NCBI GenBank assembly: GCA_017654935.2
Contig: CM065687.1
Span: 26,525,446 to 26,589,445 of the forward strand
Direction of reading: 5' to 3'
Origin: Phymorhynchus buccinoides
Taxonomy: Eukaryota > Mollusca > Gastropoda > Neogastropoda > Raphitomidae
DNA length: 64,000 bases
Shown here: positions 30,889-44,374 of the stretch, one piece after another
How positions within the stretch are numbered: position 1 is the first letter of the stretch
Layout: each line of letters starts with the position of its first letter
Program-made: the position numbers and the translations under genes
The notes under the pieces: model-generated
Database searches by the model: none
Told to the model about the DNA's origin: nothing
What the model saw: only the letters and a program-made list of their open reading frames with translations

Positions 30889-31455
30889 ATTTTGTGCGGA
30901 AGAATGTTTGTGCGATTGTGCGTGTATGTGTGTGCACGCATGTGTGTGCGTGTGTATGTAAAATCGGTCCTTTTTTTCAACTTTTTTTTATTGTCCTGGA
31001 AGAAGTGGATTCAAAGCAGGGTGACGATTATGATTGACATTCTATTCCAAGGTCTTCAACGGTTTTGCTTTGACTGGTTGATTTTCTCTACCTGTGCTTG
31101 CTAAGCCGCGTTTGCTGGCTTTGTTCTGCTAACTTCACAATGCATGTTGAGGAAACGGATTGGAGAACTGACTTCTGTTGTGAATGGAATCCTACGGGAA
31201 ACGAGACATTTTGTTCAGCTGGACTGGACAGATAGAAAAATGCGTCACAATTATACATTTGGTGTTGGTGGGGTTTTTTTTGTTGGTGTTTTGTTGTTGT
31301 TGTTGGTGGCGTTTGATGAATTTTACTTGTTGGTAATATATATTGTGTTGGGTGGTTGTGGCTTTTGATGAATTTTACTGTGTTGGTAATATATATTGAG
31401 TGTTGACTGTCTGTGTTTAACATGTTGCTGGTTTTGCTGCCTGCACTTTTTATTT

Positions 31456-31823
31456 CCAGTGTTGTGGTGATGGCAATATTAGACATAGAATTTGAAGCAC
31501 TGTGTGATTTAACAATCTCGAAGCGTAGCTGAGCTAGCTTTTTTGCCAGTGTTGTGGTGATAGCAATATTAGACATAGAAATTGAAGCACCATGTGATTT
31601 ACCAATCTCGATGAAGCGTAGCTGAGCTAGATTTTTTTCCAGTGTTGTTGGTGATAGCAATATTAGACATAGAATTTGAAGCACTGTGTGATTTAACAAT
31701 CTCGAAGCGTAGCTGAGCTAGCTTTTTTGCCAGTGTTGTGGTGATAGCAATATTAGACATAGAAATTGAAGCACTGTGTGATTTACCAATCTCGATGAAG
31801 CGTAGCTGAGCTAGCTTTTTTTT
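31456..31823. repeat. ~92-bp tandem repeat, four units
   Basis: Units start at about 31456, 31546, 31639 and 31730 with CCAGTGTTGTGGTGAT, each ending AGCGTAGCTGAGCTAG and a T run. A shorter duplication (TTTTACTTGTTGGTAATATA) lies just before it near 31320-31400. Confidence 0.9.
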
Positions 31824-32717
31824 CCAATGTTGTGTTGTTTACAGTTTTAGATTTTAGATATTAAAACCATTTTTGCATGAAATTTTTTGTAGGCACATTT
31901 TGGTTTACCAATATCAAAAGATTGTAATCAAATCTATTTTGAAGTGTGATAATAACAGAGGCTTCTGTGTCAAAAAATTGTTGTTGATTTAAGAATTTTT
32001 AGCTAATTTTTGTACATAAAATGAGATCAAAGCACATTCTTACTCTACATCTTGAGCATCAAAACTCTTCAAATGAAATGATTGTGGGGTTTTCATTATT
32101 TTTTAAACCTCTGATGAATTGTATAATTATACTACTACCAGTTGATTATTTTGATATCTTTATAGCTATTAAGCCATGGATATGTGTGTGTTTCAATGCT
32201 TGCTGTGTATTATGTGTTTGTGTATTTACATGTAAATATTTAACACTGATTTCCATTGGGAGAAATGTTTTGAAAGTTTCTTTGCTGTACGTGAAAGTAT
32301 TATAGAGGGATTGCGGAACAAAAAATGTCTTGTAGACTCTTGCATTGACTCTTTTTCTTTCGATAGGAATTATTCAGAAATAATTAAGGGGAGTAATATC
32401 ATGGTGTGTGGGAGTGATCTTGCCTAATTCAATCGGTCAAACAGGGGAAGTCACTCTACCTTCAGCTCTCGTAGCCTATCGACTCATGTGTTTGAGCAGA
32501 CATACAGCACTTAGAACACCGTACGTCATTCTAAAAATGTATGTAATTGATATTTTTACGTCACATTTTGCAAGTTTTATCAGTTTGTGGCTACTGGCCA
32601 CCCCTAATTTTTATAAAAAAATGTTTACAAGCCGCTGACTCGCATCCTGCGGTTTCAAGCTTCGACGCCATTGTTGCATTGTTGCTATGGCATTTGACCG
32701 AGTAATGGAAGTAAGCA
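31824..32717. other. Intergenic, nothing identified
   Basis: AT-rich; short open frames only, no repeat family recognised. Confidence 0.4.
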
Positions 32718-33521
32718 CAGACCTGCCAAACTTTCCGCTCAGACTACATTTCTTCCGCCCTTCCGCTCAAGTCCATAAAATTCCGCTTTCAAACCTAAAA
32801 AAAAAAAGCGTTTTGGAACACACAATTTCATCGTCTTATATACAGAGCAGCACAGCTGCTGTGCATATAACCGACTTTCTAGTTTCTGTTTGTGCACTTC
32901 CGTCAAGATGGTGATTGACACATCGATGTGTGGGAGACTGGGGAGAAAAGAAAGAGAATAGACCAATATTTCTGCGAAGATTACATGGAAAAGTATCTGT
33001 GCATTCAGAGATCAAGAAGGTGTGCATCATGCTAGATGTATGATGTGCTCACTACACTTAAAAGTCTCCTATGGGAGGTGTTAATTATAATACATCAAAT
33101 GCCACATTATTTCTCATCGTCTTATCAAAACTGCAAACTCCCAGACTTCGTCTTCCACCGTTACCGACTTTTTCAAGCCAACGGAAGGAAAGGAGAACAA
33201 AGATGAACTTAAACTGATTCATTATCTTCCTTCTAAGTCTTATTATTTAAGTCATCTATGGCACCAACCGTCTTCGTCTGCCTGAATAAAAAGGACAGAG
33301 GAACAAACCAAACGCTTCTATTGTGTTAGGAATAGTTGTGACACTTCCAGACAAAACTAGTTTTAAACAAGACAAGTTCACAAGGATGAAAATTGCTTGC
33401 TTCAAATTATGTTTACGTTCGAAAGGTAAGATGCCGCGTCAAAATTCCTCTTAGCTCCCAAAAATTCCTCTTTCCTGCTACAAATATTCCTCTTTGGTCT
33501 GTTAGGTGGTTGGCAGATCTG
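32718..33521. mobile_element. CAGACCTGCCAA-ended DNA element with 6-bp duplication
   Basis: CAGACCTGCCAA and TTGGCAGATCTG are inverted ends and TAAGCA lies on each side. Inside, CTTCCGTCAAGATGGTGATT gives a Kozak-like start near 32906, followed by broken frames that may be transposase remnants. Confidence 0.8.
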
Positions 33522-36005
33522 TAAGCATCTCTCATTTTCACGAAGTGCTCTCCCCTAGTTTTTTTTTCGAAAATCGTCTATTGAACGAAAGGTTAAGATA
33601 CACTACATCAGGATCACTAGAGACACTTTCCAATTTGTTCAACATATTGCACTAAATAATAGGCTTTTATATTTACAAACATGGTTGCTTACTCACAATT
33701 TTTGTATTGATTTATATATATAATTTATCTATTCATTCTTCAATATTTGCAGTTTAGCTCCTTTAAAAAACCCACTTTAATCTTGGGCCTAATCAATACA
33801 CATAATTATTTATTTCTGCCATAGGAGTTATGTTTTTAATTTTGTTGGTTTGTATGTCCATGATGCATGTTTTGACAAAGTTTTCCGGAAGTTTGGAATG
33901 CCATCCTAAAAACATTCCATGAAAAAAAAAGTTTCCATAGGCATTTTTTAAAATTACGTTAATCATCACGTATGTGTTTTGTGTGTGTGCGTGTGTGTGT
34001 GTATGTACGTGTGTGTGCATGTGCATGTGTGTGGTGGTCAAGATTTTGTTAAACAGTAATAACAGCTCTTTAAATAAAATTTTATGGATAGTTCAGCAGG
34101 TATTATATTAGAATTTGCTACTCAGAGATAACATGGTTCAACAACAATTTTTCAAAGAAATAAGTTGGGGTCGTAAAGCAAAATTAAGGAATAGACTAAT
34201 GCTTAGGACAATTTGAATACTCTAGTGCTTAGGACAAATTGAATAGATTAGTGCTTAGGACGAATGCTTCTTTGTAATCAAAATGTGGTAAATATTGTTA
34301 CTTGATCTTTCACTTAATCCTTCTCTGTAGTTTACTTGCAGCTGACTTATGCATTTCGATTGGTTTAAGAGCGATTTTGAGGTTTTATCTTTCTTGTCAA
34401 AATTGTCTTCTTGGTAATTTGTAATGTGTAATGCAAATGTTTGTTAGAGTTGTTTTTTGTAAAGTTCGTGTAGTTATAATTTTGCTAAATTGTTATTGTG
34501 ATTGGTTTTGTTGTTCTTTAATTTGAACTGTTCAGTGACCTGGTTGTGTGATCTCTACTGTGAAAGAGAACAGTGTTGGTACATAATATACCGATCAGTA
34601 TGTATTGCCGACTATTATATTTACACTACGTCCTTTCTTTTATCTCTTTCTCTCTTTCTTTCTTTTGTCCATCTTTTATTGTTTTGAATGGTTGTGATTT
34701 GCAGTTATGGTGATCAAAGCTTGGATTGAGATTTGTATTGCAGGTTGTGTTAATTCTCTTGGTTGTGTTGGGGGGGGGGGGAGGGGGGGATACAACTGTC
34801 ATTCTTATTTTAATGGCGCTAGCATGGGTGCTACTCTTTCATTTTTACACTGATTTCAATATTTTTAATTTTAACCAGAAACTGAACTTCAGTGGGGGTT
34901 TTAATTCATCCCCCCCAAAAAAATTGACCACAATCGATTTGGGGTGTTTTGAACTTGGTGGTTCTATCTTGGAAGTTTACAAAGGCAATGTAATAATTTG
35001 ACAAGGCTTATCAGACTCAAACTCTCTCTGTCTATCATTTTAACTGTCTGTCTATCTCGTTATCTCTCTCTCTTAACTTGCCCCCCTGAATCGTCCGACG
35101 GGGTTCTGCTCCTGTACCCTGCCAGGGCCATGGGTCCCTGGAACCCTGCCTTTCAGGGTTTTTTTCATTTTGGGGAGTTGCGCCCATGTGCTTGCTTGTT
35201 TGCTAATGTTTCTTGTTTTAACTTGAAACACTATGGAGGTGCTATAATGAGAAAGCAGTTTACTCCCTCTTTTTGTTTGAATTATTCGTGAGCTGTCTCA
35301 TTTTGCTGTTGGTGGTTTTTTCCTGTTATGGCGTTATTTTTTTTAATTGGCATGGCCTGTGCTGTGGCAGCTCATTATTTTTCATAGACGGGTGAAGCTT
35401 TCTACGGTGTATTAGTGAGTAACACAGGCGTAAAAGTGGTGAAAATCAGCAAACGGAAATGTTGTTGAGTAGGGGGGGGGGGTGTCGTCACCTATTTGCA
35501 CAACAGCCACAAAGTGCATAGTCTCTTTTGGTCTGTAAGGCAGATGCATCATTTAAGGATATTTTCTCTGGTGGAGGATGTTTTCCTTGCACACACATTC
35601 CTTCAACAAAGTCAGCAGATTTTCATGCCTGGTTATATAGTTCAAAATCCACAGTACAGTACTATCTATACAAAGGGAAAAAAAGATCTTAAATCATAGG
35701 TTACAAGGTAATTATTTCATGTGTGTGAACATTTTGAAACCTCCCCCTTCCATCTCAGCACAGATGTGTAAAAAATAAAAATCAGTTATTTATCTTCGTA
35801 ATCTGCAAAGTGTTGGGGTTTGGGTTCTTTTTTGTCATTGTTAGAACCTTACAATTGAACTTTAAAACCCCCCACATAAAAACATTGTTAGAACTTTATG
35901 AAATGTTATGCTTAAATCTATATCAATCAAGCGTTGAGATATTGCCTTTTACTGGCTCTTTTATCAGTTATTTTCTTTATGGATGGGTAAAACAACTGAC
36001 ACTGC
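33522..36005. other. Intergenic, no gene seen
   Basis: AT-rich with G and C runs. The stretch 35070-35210 (GGGTCCCTGGAACCCTGCC) is a copy of the ATGGGTGCAACT element family. No exon recognised. Confidence 0.4.
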
Positions 36006-36185
36006 AGGGGTGCATGTGGGTATGTATGCCTGAAGCCTGAATTCAGGCAGTTTGATACAGGTTCAGACAGTGGTGTGCCTGAAAATAAGGCTCTTATTTA
36101 CAGAACCAAGCTGTTGAAATGATCGTTATATCAAGGGTTGTGATGGAAAGTTCAGGCAAAAGGTTTGGTCACCACATGCACCCAT
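36006..36185. mobile_element. GGTGCATGTGGGT-ended foldback (copy 2)
   Basis: Same foldback as the one nested at 5587-5760, with ends GGTGCATGTGGGT and ACCACATGCACCCAT and an internal TTCAGGCAG repeat. Here it is followed by a CA array. Confidence 0.75.
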
Positions 36186-36195
36186 GTGATAGCAT

Positions 36196-36236
36196 ACCAC
36201 ACACACACACACACACACGCACACACACACACACAC

Positions 36237-36322
<86 letters not shown>
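36196..36322. repeat. (CA)n microsatellite
   Basis: About 127 bases of CA with a few single-base interruptions, followed directly by a partial (GAA)-tailed element (36322-36480). Confidence 0.95.
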
Positions 36323-36324
<2 letters not shown>

Positions 36325-36879
36325 GGGATTGCAGGGGCTCTTTCAGTGTAAATAGGTTTTCCCCACCTTGGGGAAATTCTGTGCTTGTAACATCCTCTTA
36401 TCCGTCACCTCTCTTTGATTCTCCCTTTTCCCCCGTCTGTATTCTTGTCTGTCTTTGCATCCTATCCTGCCTTTCTTTTTGATATTTTGTTTTTAGCATT
36501 TTTTTTGGTATCTGATCACAGTTTATAACATGTTAACTTAAAAGACAATGAGAGACTTAGTGCGATTTTTCTCACGCCAGAGGGCATGACGCTCGTGTGG
36601 GGCTAATCCTCTCTATATTATTAGTTGGTGATAAAGAAAGAGAGAGAGACAGTGAGTGGTCCTACCATCACTCTCTCTCTCACTACGCCCAAGTAAGAAA
36701 ATCGCGTGATAAGCCCCTAGTGCATTGACTGCCCTCTGGCGTGAAAAATATCGCCATAGGTTGACCATTCAGTCATGAAACTTTGTAGCCAAAATTGCAG
36801 CTATATTTTGGGGCAGTGGGTGGATGCCTCATGGATGATACGGGGAGCTGGACGACCCCTCCCCCTCCATGAGTCTCTC

Positions 36880-37208
36880 CCCATGGGGATACTGGGGGGG
36901 GGGGATCTTTCGTAAAAATAATTCCCCCACCTGGAAGTTCTGTGCTTGTAACTTCCTCTAATCTGCCACTCTATTTGACTCTGCCTTTTCCCTTTGCTTT
37001 CTATCATCTACTATCTTTCTGACTTATTGGCCCATTCTCCTGCCTTTTTAAAAAAAAAAATCTTCCAAATAGTTTTTCTCCTTTGAGCTCCTCCAAAATC
37101 GGAATGTGTCGGCTGTACGCAGCGGGGAGACCAGTGAAAACTGAAAACCGGACACATAGTACCTTACCCATTATGGCCATATGGCCTGGGAACGCAGAAG
37201 AAGCACTC
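36880..37208 (+). mobile_element. (GAA)-tailed short retroelement (copy 4)
   Basis: CCATGGGGATACTGGGGGGG to GGGAACGCAGAAGAAG; full length relative to the 39405 copy. Confidence 0.8.
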
Positions 37209-37278
37209 AGCAGCTATATTTGTTGGGTATTTGCCAGAAGGTAGTATATCCGCCTTCTTTATTATTCCATTTGTGATA

Positions 37279-37453
37279 CAGTGGAACCTCTCTTATAAGA
37301 CCTCCCATTATAAGACTCCCTCTCACATAAGACCCACTTCTCTGAGACATTGCCCTTCTTTGTAAGTATTAAAATTACCTCCCTTTAAGACCCCTCCCTT
37401 ATAAGACCTCATTTTGGGTGATTTTTGAAGGTCTTATAAGGGAGGTTACACTA
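37279..37453. mobile_element. CAGTGGAACCTCC-ended pogo-like MITE (copy 2)
   Basis: Complete copy, about 175 bp, with multiple internal CTTATAAGACC words and ends CAGTGGAACCTCTCTTATAA and TAAGGGAGGTTACACTA. Confidence 0.8.
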
Positions 37454-37636
37454 TAGTACTTTCTGGCTTTCACCCGATCAACAAGAACACCTGAAGGTGC
37501 TGATGGGACCCAGATATGCACTGGTCCCACCTGCCCTACCAGCACAAGAGCAGGCCTACACCAGCCTTGGAAGCCTGTGCTGTTATGCAGGTGTTATGCA
37601 TGCCCGGAGCATTCCACTAAGCGTGCAAGGCACATA

Positions 37637-37846
37637 CAGACCTGTTTACTCTACTCTTTTCGAGTAGTGTTCTACTCAATTTGGACCTCTCTACTACTCT
37701 TCAAAACTGAAAAAAATGCTCTAATTACTCATTTTCAGTGAACATTGTTTGATGGTTTAATGAATAAAACTGCTCATTTCACACCAAAACTACTCATTTC
37801 AGCTATCAAGACTACTCAAGACTTGTGTAGGGGGTAAACAGGTCTG
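37637..37846. mobile_element. CAGACCTGTTTAC-ended MITE with 6-bp duplication
   Basis: CAGACCTGTTTACTCTACTC to GGGGTAAACAGGTCTG with CACATA on both sides. The interior holds repeated CTACTC words and no start codon context. Confidence 0.8.
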
Positions 37847-38686
37847 CACATACCTGCTCTCGACTTGGTGACCATTTATTGGATACGATGCAAAGGAGTC
37901 CTTGTGAAAGTGTCCTCATGGGTGTATCAGCCCGTTTTTCATGACTGCAGAGCCCACCGGCAAAACCATCACCACTTAGAAACCCAGCACGCGACCAACA
38001 GATCCCAAGGATAGGCGAGACCAGTGCATCTCCAGACTTATATGCCTCAGAAGAGTCCCAGAATTACTGTTTTGAGTACTGGCCATCTCCTCTGCAGCAC
38101 CTAATAGCCCAAATGGCATTTTCTTTGGTACTTTTATTGTTATGTTATGTTTATTTTACAAACAACATTTTGAGACCAGTAATCCAAGGGGATACTTATT
38201 GGGTGTTTTTCTTCTAGAACATGACCTTTTTGTAGGATTAGTTGTTTGTACAGAATGATAGGTAGTTATAAAATTATGGTTTTCTTGATATTCATTATTG
38301 TTGCTAGATGTGGATTGTTTCAACCATATTCTCTCTGGATGCATTTAAAAGGAAATCCATTTCTTTATTATTATTGTTATTATTCATCAACAATAAAAAA
38401 TGAAATGTTCACTTGACAGCTTTTAATGAGCAGTATGTATATTATGTGTGTGTCTGGATGGGGTTAAGGGTGTCCATGCCTGTTTTGGGGGGAGAGGGGT
38501 GGGGGTGGGGGATGCATTTGCGTGCATGTTATGTGTAAAAAAGAAATTTTTGTCACCTTGCGATTGCTTATGCACCCTTACTAGAGAGAGAGACGTCGCG
38601 TGCGGGAACAACCAGTCGGTGCCAGAACGTTGCCGGGTTCAGACGCGTGTGCTAGGCCTAAAGTTTTTAGAAATAAGAAAATCTAC
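37847..38686. other. Intergenic, nothing identified
   Basis: No shared repeat or exon seen apart from a G-rich patch at 38487-38513. Confidence 0.4.
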
Positions 38687-38916
38687 TTAACCCTTTCATC
38701 ATCACTGTCGCCTCTTGGCACCACAATAATTTGACACCCATGTCACTTAAAGGCATCAAATGAGGGTCTGATATCCAGTGACCTTATGTTCTTAAGGTGT
38801 AGAGTGGCACAGTGGTAGCGCGTTCGCTTCATGTCAAGTAAACCCGAGTTCGAACCTGGGTACAGGGGATTTTTTTCCTCTCATTCTGCACTAGGCCTTA
38901 ACGGTCTGAACATGGA

Positions 38917-38947
<31 letters not shown>

Positions 38948-39255
38948 CATGTGCCCATGCACTTAGCATTGTTAAACCCAGTGGCAACGAAAAAGTTGTC
39001 TAAAAATACCCCCCCCCTCATCGGTGACAAAAATCGCAAGTTGGGTGGATGGCTGCGATGTTTCTCCGGGTGGGAGCTTTCACAGAATGTGACTATAATA
39101 ATACTTATATACTTAATTGTGGGAGGTAAGGGCAGACCCTATTGTATGCATATGTCTTAGAGGAATCCCCAATATTGCAGACAGAATCTTTTCTCTACCC
39201 AGGTAAGTTTGATGGAATGTTTTGGCTGAAAAATGGCTGGAGTTGAAAGGGTTAA
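38687..39255. mobile_element. piggyBac-like TTAA MITE (copy 7) split by a SINE
   Basis: Outer ends TTAACCCTTTCATCATC and GTTGAAAGGGTTAA. At 38797-39105 a plus-strand family A SINE interrupts it between TTATGTTCTTA and TGTGGGAGGTAAGG. Confidence 0.8.
38797..39105 (+). mobile_element. SINE family A (nested copy)
   Basis: Head GTGTAGAGTGGCACAGTGGT with B box GAGTTCGAACC. The tail region is shortened. It is younger than the MITE that it interrupts. Confidence 0.8.
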
Positions 39256-39404
39256 GTGTTGTAGTGCAAAATCAATTGTGCTAGGAAAAAATAAATAAAT
39301 AAACAAATAAAAGAGAGGAAAATTGCTTTATTCAAAACATTCAAGCCCTGTCAGTGGTGTTAATTTGTTCTTTGACCAGCACCAGAAGTTGACCGCTGCT
39401 TCCT

Positions 39405-39735
39405 CCTGTGGGGATACCAGGGGGTCTTTCGTAAAAATAGTTCCCCCACCTTCTGGAAGTTCTGTGCTTGTAACTTCCTCTAATCTGCCACTCTCTTTGA
39501 CTCTGCCTTTTCCCTTTGCTTTCTGTCATCTACTAACTTTCTGACTAGTTGGCCCATTCTCCTGTCTTTTTTCAAAAAAATCTTCCAAATAATTTTTCTC
39601 CTTTGAGCTCCTCCGAAATTGGAATGTGTCGGCTGTACGCAGCGGGGAGACCAGTGAAAACTGAAAACCGGACACATATGTACCTTACCCATTATGGCCA
39701 TATGGCCTGGGAACGCAGAAGAAGAAGAAGACCGC
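39405..39735 (+). mobile_element. (GAA)-tailed short retroelement (copy 5)
   Basis: TGTGGGGATACCAGGGGGTC to GGAACGCAGAAGAAGAAGAA. A second 3' fragment (39790-39910) follows in the same orientation, giving a tandem pair. Confidence 0.8.
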
Positions 39736-40019
39736 TGCTTTCAGCTGGTGCCACTGGGGCCTCAACCGCCGCTTTCAGTTCGGTGGGAAATTTTTTCTCC
39801 GAAATCGGAATGTGTTGGCTGTATGCAGCAGGGAGACCAGTAAAAACTGAAAACGGACACATACGTACCCTACCCATTATGGCCATATGGCCTGGGAACG
39901 CAGAAGAAGGTGGGAAATTCTAGTCACAATGTCAGCCTCCGACACAGCGCACCTGCTGATCACAAGTCTCCAAACAACTACCATTAAACTACAACTACAC
40001 CTTTGCATGAGGCTGTCAG

Positions 40020-40325
40020 ACCAGTTGACATAAGCTAGAACACCAAGGCTACATCAAAATGCTATGTTCTGCATGGGTGTGCGGGGATTGTCTTAAACCA
40101 TGACAAGCTCCTAGCATAACAACATCATCAGTCTAAAATCCTCCGAAGTCGGCGTGTTGCTGGCCACGTGGCGGGGTAATTAAAAACGGTCACACACGTA
40201 ATGTCAGTTCTCATCCCTAGCTGGTGCATTTGTGCTACAGTGTTCAAGTGCTTCGGCTGTTGGGATGATCCCTGGAGTCTTTTAGCCAGGGTAATACGAC
40301 AACAAACAAACAACTGCAACTTACA
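40020..40325 (-). repeat. Dispersed repeat with CCACGTGGCGGGGTAA (copy 2)
   Basis: Near-match over about 300 bases to 52670-52985 (shared TAGAACACCAAGGCTACATC and GATGATCCCTGGAGTCTTT). Confidence 0.75.
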
Positions 40326-40329
40326 GGCA

Positions 40330-41452
40330 AGTCTTGTTTAATTTTTAGAATTAACTCCAAATTTCAGTGGACTTTGAGTGACACGGTAACTCTAATCTTT
40401 TATCAATTTTGTTGTTGTTGCCCTTTTTGAATACAATTATTCCCAGGCAGACATGCCAATGAAACCCTGATTATCACCACCTTTGTAGATATCAGAAAAG
40501 TTTCAAGTTATTTGTGCACATGGTTCTTTTCTTGTTAGCATAACAGATAATGAAGCAGTCTCTCAAAAGAGAAGAGCAGAACAGAGGTATGCGCACGCAC
40601 ATGCATTCAAATACACACACACACAACAACAACAAAACAGAGGATGTGGTAAACGATGTTTTACTAAATGTTTTCCACTCTATAATACAGTCTCCATTCT
40701 TTATATATAGATAAAAATTTTTAATGAATTTCACTGTACACATTTGACACACACATTCTACTATCATCTTCATAACTAGAATGCAGTTTTGACCTAACTT
40801 GAAAAACAAACTTAAATTTTGCCTAGCAATGGTCAGTAGTCCACAATACACTCTATAGCAATTTTGGATGAAAATCATTTTTCAATCTATACGGTTTATT
40901 CTGTTTCTTTGGGCTAAAAAATTTGATGTGACTGCTTAGTTATTACTGCAGCCTCCTCCACCCATCCCCCACCACCACCTTTTTGGGGGTCTTAGGATGC
41001 ATTGAATCCTGCTTCTCCCTTGCTACCCAAATGTAGAAAACGTTAAATCTTTTAAACAGGTATATCACAACTTTTTTTTGTACATTATTCTTATCTTTCA
41101 ATAAGTGTATTTAAAAAAAATCACAATTGAAGACAAAAAACAGTGAAGCAATGGATGTCATTTTAACCATTATTCGGAAGATTTAAGAAACACTATTACT
41201 GTGTTAATAGGTTACTTTTAAAACTTTACAGCCTTAAAATACTTCAAATGCACTAATAGCTTTTTGAAAAAACTGCTCTAAATTCCAAGGTTGGAGCAGG
41301 GTTGCTCATGTTGGTAGGGCAGGCATTGTCGATGCGTTTCTGGGTCCGATCATGTATCATAATATAAAAAAAAGGAATAGCAGGTCTATAGCAAGCCCAT
41401 GTGCTGGTGATTGCACAATTTGTCGGGCATAGGGCGGATATGTTCCATCTGT
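40330..41452. other. Intergenic, nothing identified
   Basis: AT-rich, short open frames only. Confidence 0.4.
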
Positions 41453-41856
41453 ACCGTCATTTTTTGGTTATAAGGCGATATTTTTTTTCTCCAATTTCGA
41501 CCTATGCGCCTAATAAACGAGGGCGCCCTATTAGTGAACAAAATCATTGGATGTAAAAAGCATCATTGTAGAGCTTAAAATGTCAATTCTATGAGTTTTC
41601 ACGAAGAATTGTCCAAACACAACAACAGGAAGCAGCTCAAACGGAAGTTCGATTATTTGAAAGGGGAGCCAGCTCTCGTTTATGACAGCAGTAATGGCGG
41701 TCGGTAAACGTTTACAGGACACGTATGAGCTTCAAAGTTTGACTTTCTTTGGTGAGGTGCCTTATGAATCAGGGCGCCTTTTACTTTAATTCTTTCAGAT
41801 TTTTCTTGAAAATTGCCCTATACACAGCAGCGCCTAATGATCCGAAAAATATGGTA
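41453..41856 (+). mobile_element. GGTTATAAGGCGATA-ended element with a coding start
   Basis: Ends match the CGGACTATAAGG family. Inside, GTAATGGCGGTCGGTAAACG (about 41692) opens MAVGKRLQDTYELQ. The same start (MAVGKRL) is found on the minus strand near 62890. It looks like the N-terminus of a transposase, possibly pogo/Jerky-like, kept in a short derivative. Confidence 0.55.
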
Positions 41857-42963
41857 AATGCTTTTTAAACCTTATCCTAATGTTAACCTTAACCTCAACT
41901 CAAAATGGTAACATTAACCTTTTGCAATCACGGAGCATCAAAATGGTGGACTATACAGCCAGCGCTTGTCGAACACTACACTCTCAATTCAATGTCTAAA
42001 AAAATGCATCCTGAAGTCATAAAGAAGATGAAGAAATCTCACACGTAACAAACAAACAAAATTAACACACATTTTCTTATTTTCTTGAACAATGGGAAAA
42101 GCATCAAAGGTACGCACGAAACAATGAACATTCTCCAAAATCCATGCTCAAAATGATAATACAGATTACAGTTCAAACTCACGAAGAGTGCAATTTTCCC
42201 ATCTTCACGAAAGGGTAAACATGTTGATCATCTTTACAAAATGGACAATGTTTTCTGAACACAGGCGGTGACTGGCACATATTTATGACATGATACGAAT
42301 GCTGTCAAACATAGTAAACACAATCGTTCAGAGATGCAACAGCTAGAGACAGGTCCAATGCTTCTCTATGGCGTTAATTGTCTCATCCCCTTCCCCTTCT
42401 CATTTTGTTTTCTTATCAAAATGTATGTTTTCGATTAGCATTATTTTGAGTGAAGTTTTTATTTTATGTTTACCTACAGCTGCACATTTATCATTACACA
42501 AGAGAGAATTTCAAACTTTATTAAAGGCAAAAGTTTCTTTCATTAAAAAAACTGGCTTCACACGTCACAGTAGTAAAAGAACGGAATAACATAATAAAAT
42601 AGACATGATGAACAGAAAATCCACTAAGTCTTTCTCTGCCTCTTTTGTAGTGTTCTTCATGTTTCGTTTTTTAAAACCTCATTTTCCTTTTGAAACATTA
42701 TTTTTAGTAATATTTCCATTTGTTTTTCTTCCATAACAACTTGTGCCATCAATTCAAATTGAAAGGTTGCAACCACACAGTCAAATGGCAAGTCGTTGGT
42801 AAATACATCTCAAAAGTATGCCATTCCATTTTGTTGACCAACACTGTGGGATATCTCTACCTAATCGATAATCAGGCTTTAACTGATGCCGGGGGGGGGG
42901 GGGGGGGGGGAGAAAGGATGTCACCATAAAATGGCACAGATGAGCACTTCACTCTCAATAAAG
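41857..42963. other. Intergenic, nothing identified
   Basis: AT-rich; a 21-base G run near 42891-42911. No gene seen. Confidence 0.4.
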
Positions 42964-43192
42964 ATAGGTATTAGATACTTCATAGTCACAGACGCGTCTG
43001 TGAAATTTGGGTTGCTCCCACCTGGAAAGCGCGTTGCAGCCAGAGGCGCGCCACCTATTTACCAAAAAAAAATGTGCATGCGATTTTTGTGTGACTGATG
43101 AGGAAGGAAGAGGGGGGGGGGTTGTTAAAATTTTACGAAATGACAACTTTTTCCTTGCCACTGGGTTTAATGTGTGCTAAGTGCATGGGCAC

Positions 43193-43226
<34 letters not shown>

Positions 43227-43348
43227 TCCACGTTCAGACCGTTAAGGCCTAGTGCAAAGTGAGAGGAAAAATCCCCTGTACCCAGGTTCGAACTCGGGTT
43301 TACTTGACACAAGGCGAATGCGATACCACTGTGCCACTCTACACCTAA
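42964..43348 (-). mobile_element. SINE family A (copy, minus)
   Basis: Full-length, head at the right end with B box GGTTCGAACTCGGG in plus reading. It lies head-to-head with the next copy. Confidence 0.88.
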
Positions 43349-43456
43349 GAGTTTGGTTCCTAGGGATCACTTTACTGTATAACCAGGGATGCCTTTTTTT
43401 CCATACAGCATAATTTTACCTGGTGTTCAGGAAAATAATGAGGTAGGGGATAGGGG

Positions 43457-43825
43457 GTGTAGAGTGGCACAGAGGTAACGCGTTCACCTCGCATACAATA
43501 AACCCGAGTTCGAACCTGGGTAAAGGGGATTTTTCCTCTCACTCTGCACTAGGCCTTATGGTCTGATCATGGAGTCTTTTGGATGAGACGATAAACTGAG
43601 GTCCTGTGTGCCCATGCACTTAGCACACGTTAAGCACAGTGGCAACGAAAAAATGGTCATTTGGTCAAAATTGCCCCCCCCACCACTCTTTCCTTCCTCA
43701 TGAGTCACATAAATCACATGTAAATTTTTAAAAAAGGGTGGCGCGCCTCTGGCTGCGACGCGCTCTCCAGGTGGGAGCAACCCGAATTTCACAAAGACGC
43801 CTCTGTGACTATAAAGTACCAAATA
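43457..43825 (+). mobile_element. SINE family A (copy, plus)
   Basis: Full-length, head GTGTAGAGTGGCACAGAGGT. Together with the preceding copy it forms an inverted pair about 108 bases apart. Confidence 0.88.
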
Positions 43826-44374
43826 GAAAATGACTGTACTAAGGTGCACAAGAAATGGAAGGGAAATGAGAAGAAAAGGGAAAGGGTATATGAACTTTTC
43901 CAATATAATACTGTTTCAGTTTACCTGCACTGGAATTACAAATGTAGTATTCCCCCAAAAGTTCTTGAACGGATGTCAAATATTAAAACTGACATGTATG
44001 TGTCTTGCTGCATGAGAAAAAAAACAGGATTTCGGTTCATGGCTCTCTGCAAGTGTCATAAAAACTCTGAAAATTAAAACTTACAATCATAAAAAAAAAA
44101 TTATTGTGAAAAATATAAAATATATATATTTTTTTAAACCTTATTTTGAAAGATTTTGCATGACCGACATATTTCAAATGTTTCCAGCTTATTATATAAT
44201 AAGCTTCTGTTGCGTCAAAGCACCCAACATCAACTACAAAACACAGAGAAGTATAATCAATTCTTTATCAAACAACTGGCCAGCAACTTTTGCAAAAATG
44301 CAATTAAAAGAAATCATTTGTGGTGGACCTGGGCTTGATACAGTAAAATTCATGTGTTGCAATCCTCTCTCATA
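43826..44374. other. Intergenic, nothing identified
   Basis: AT-rich, no exon or shared repeat noticed. Confidence 0.4.
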
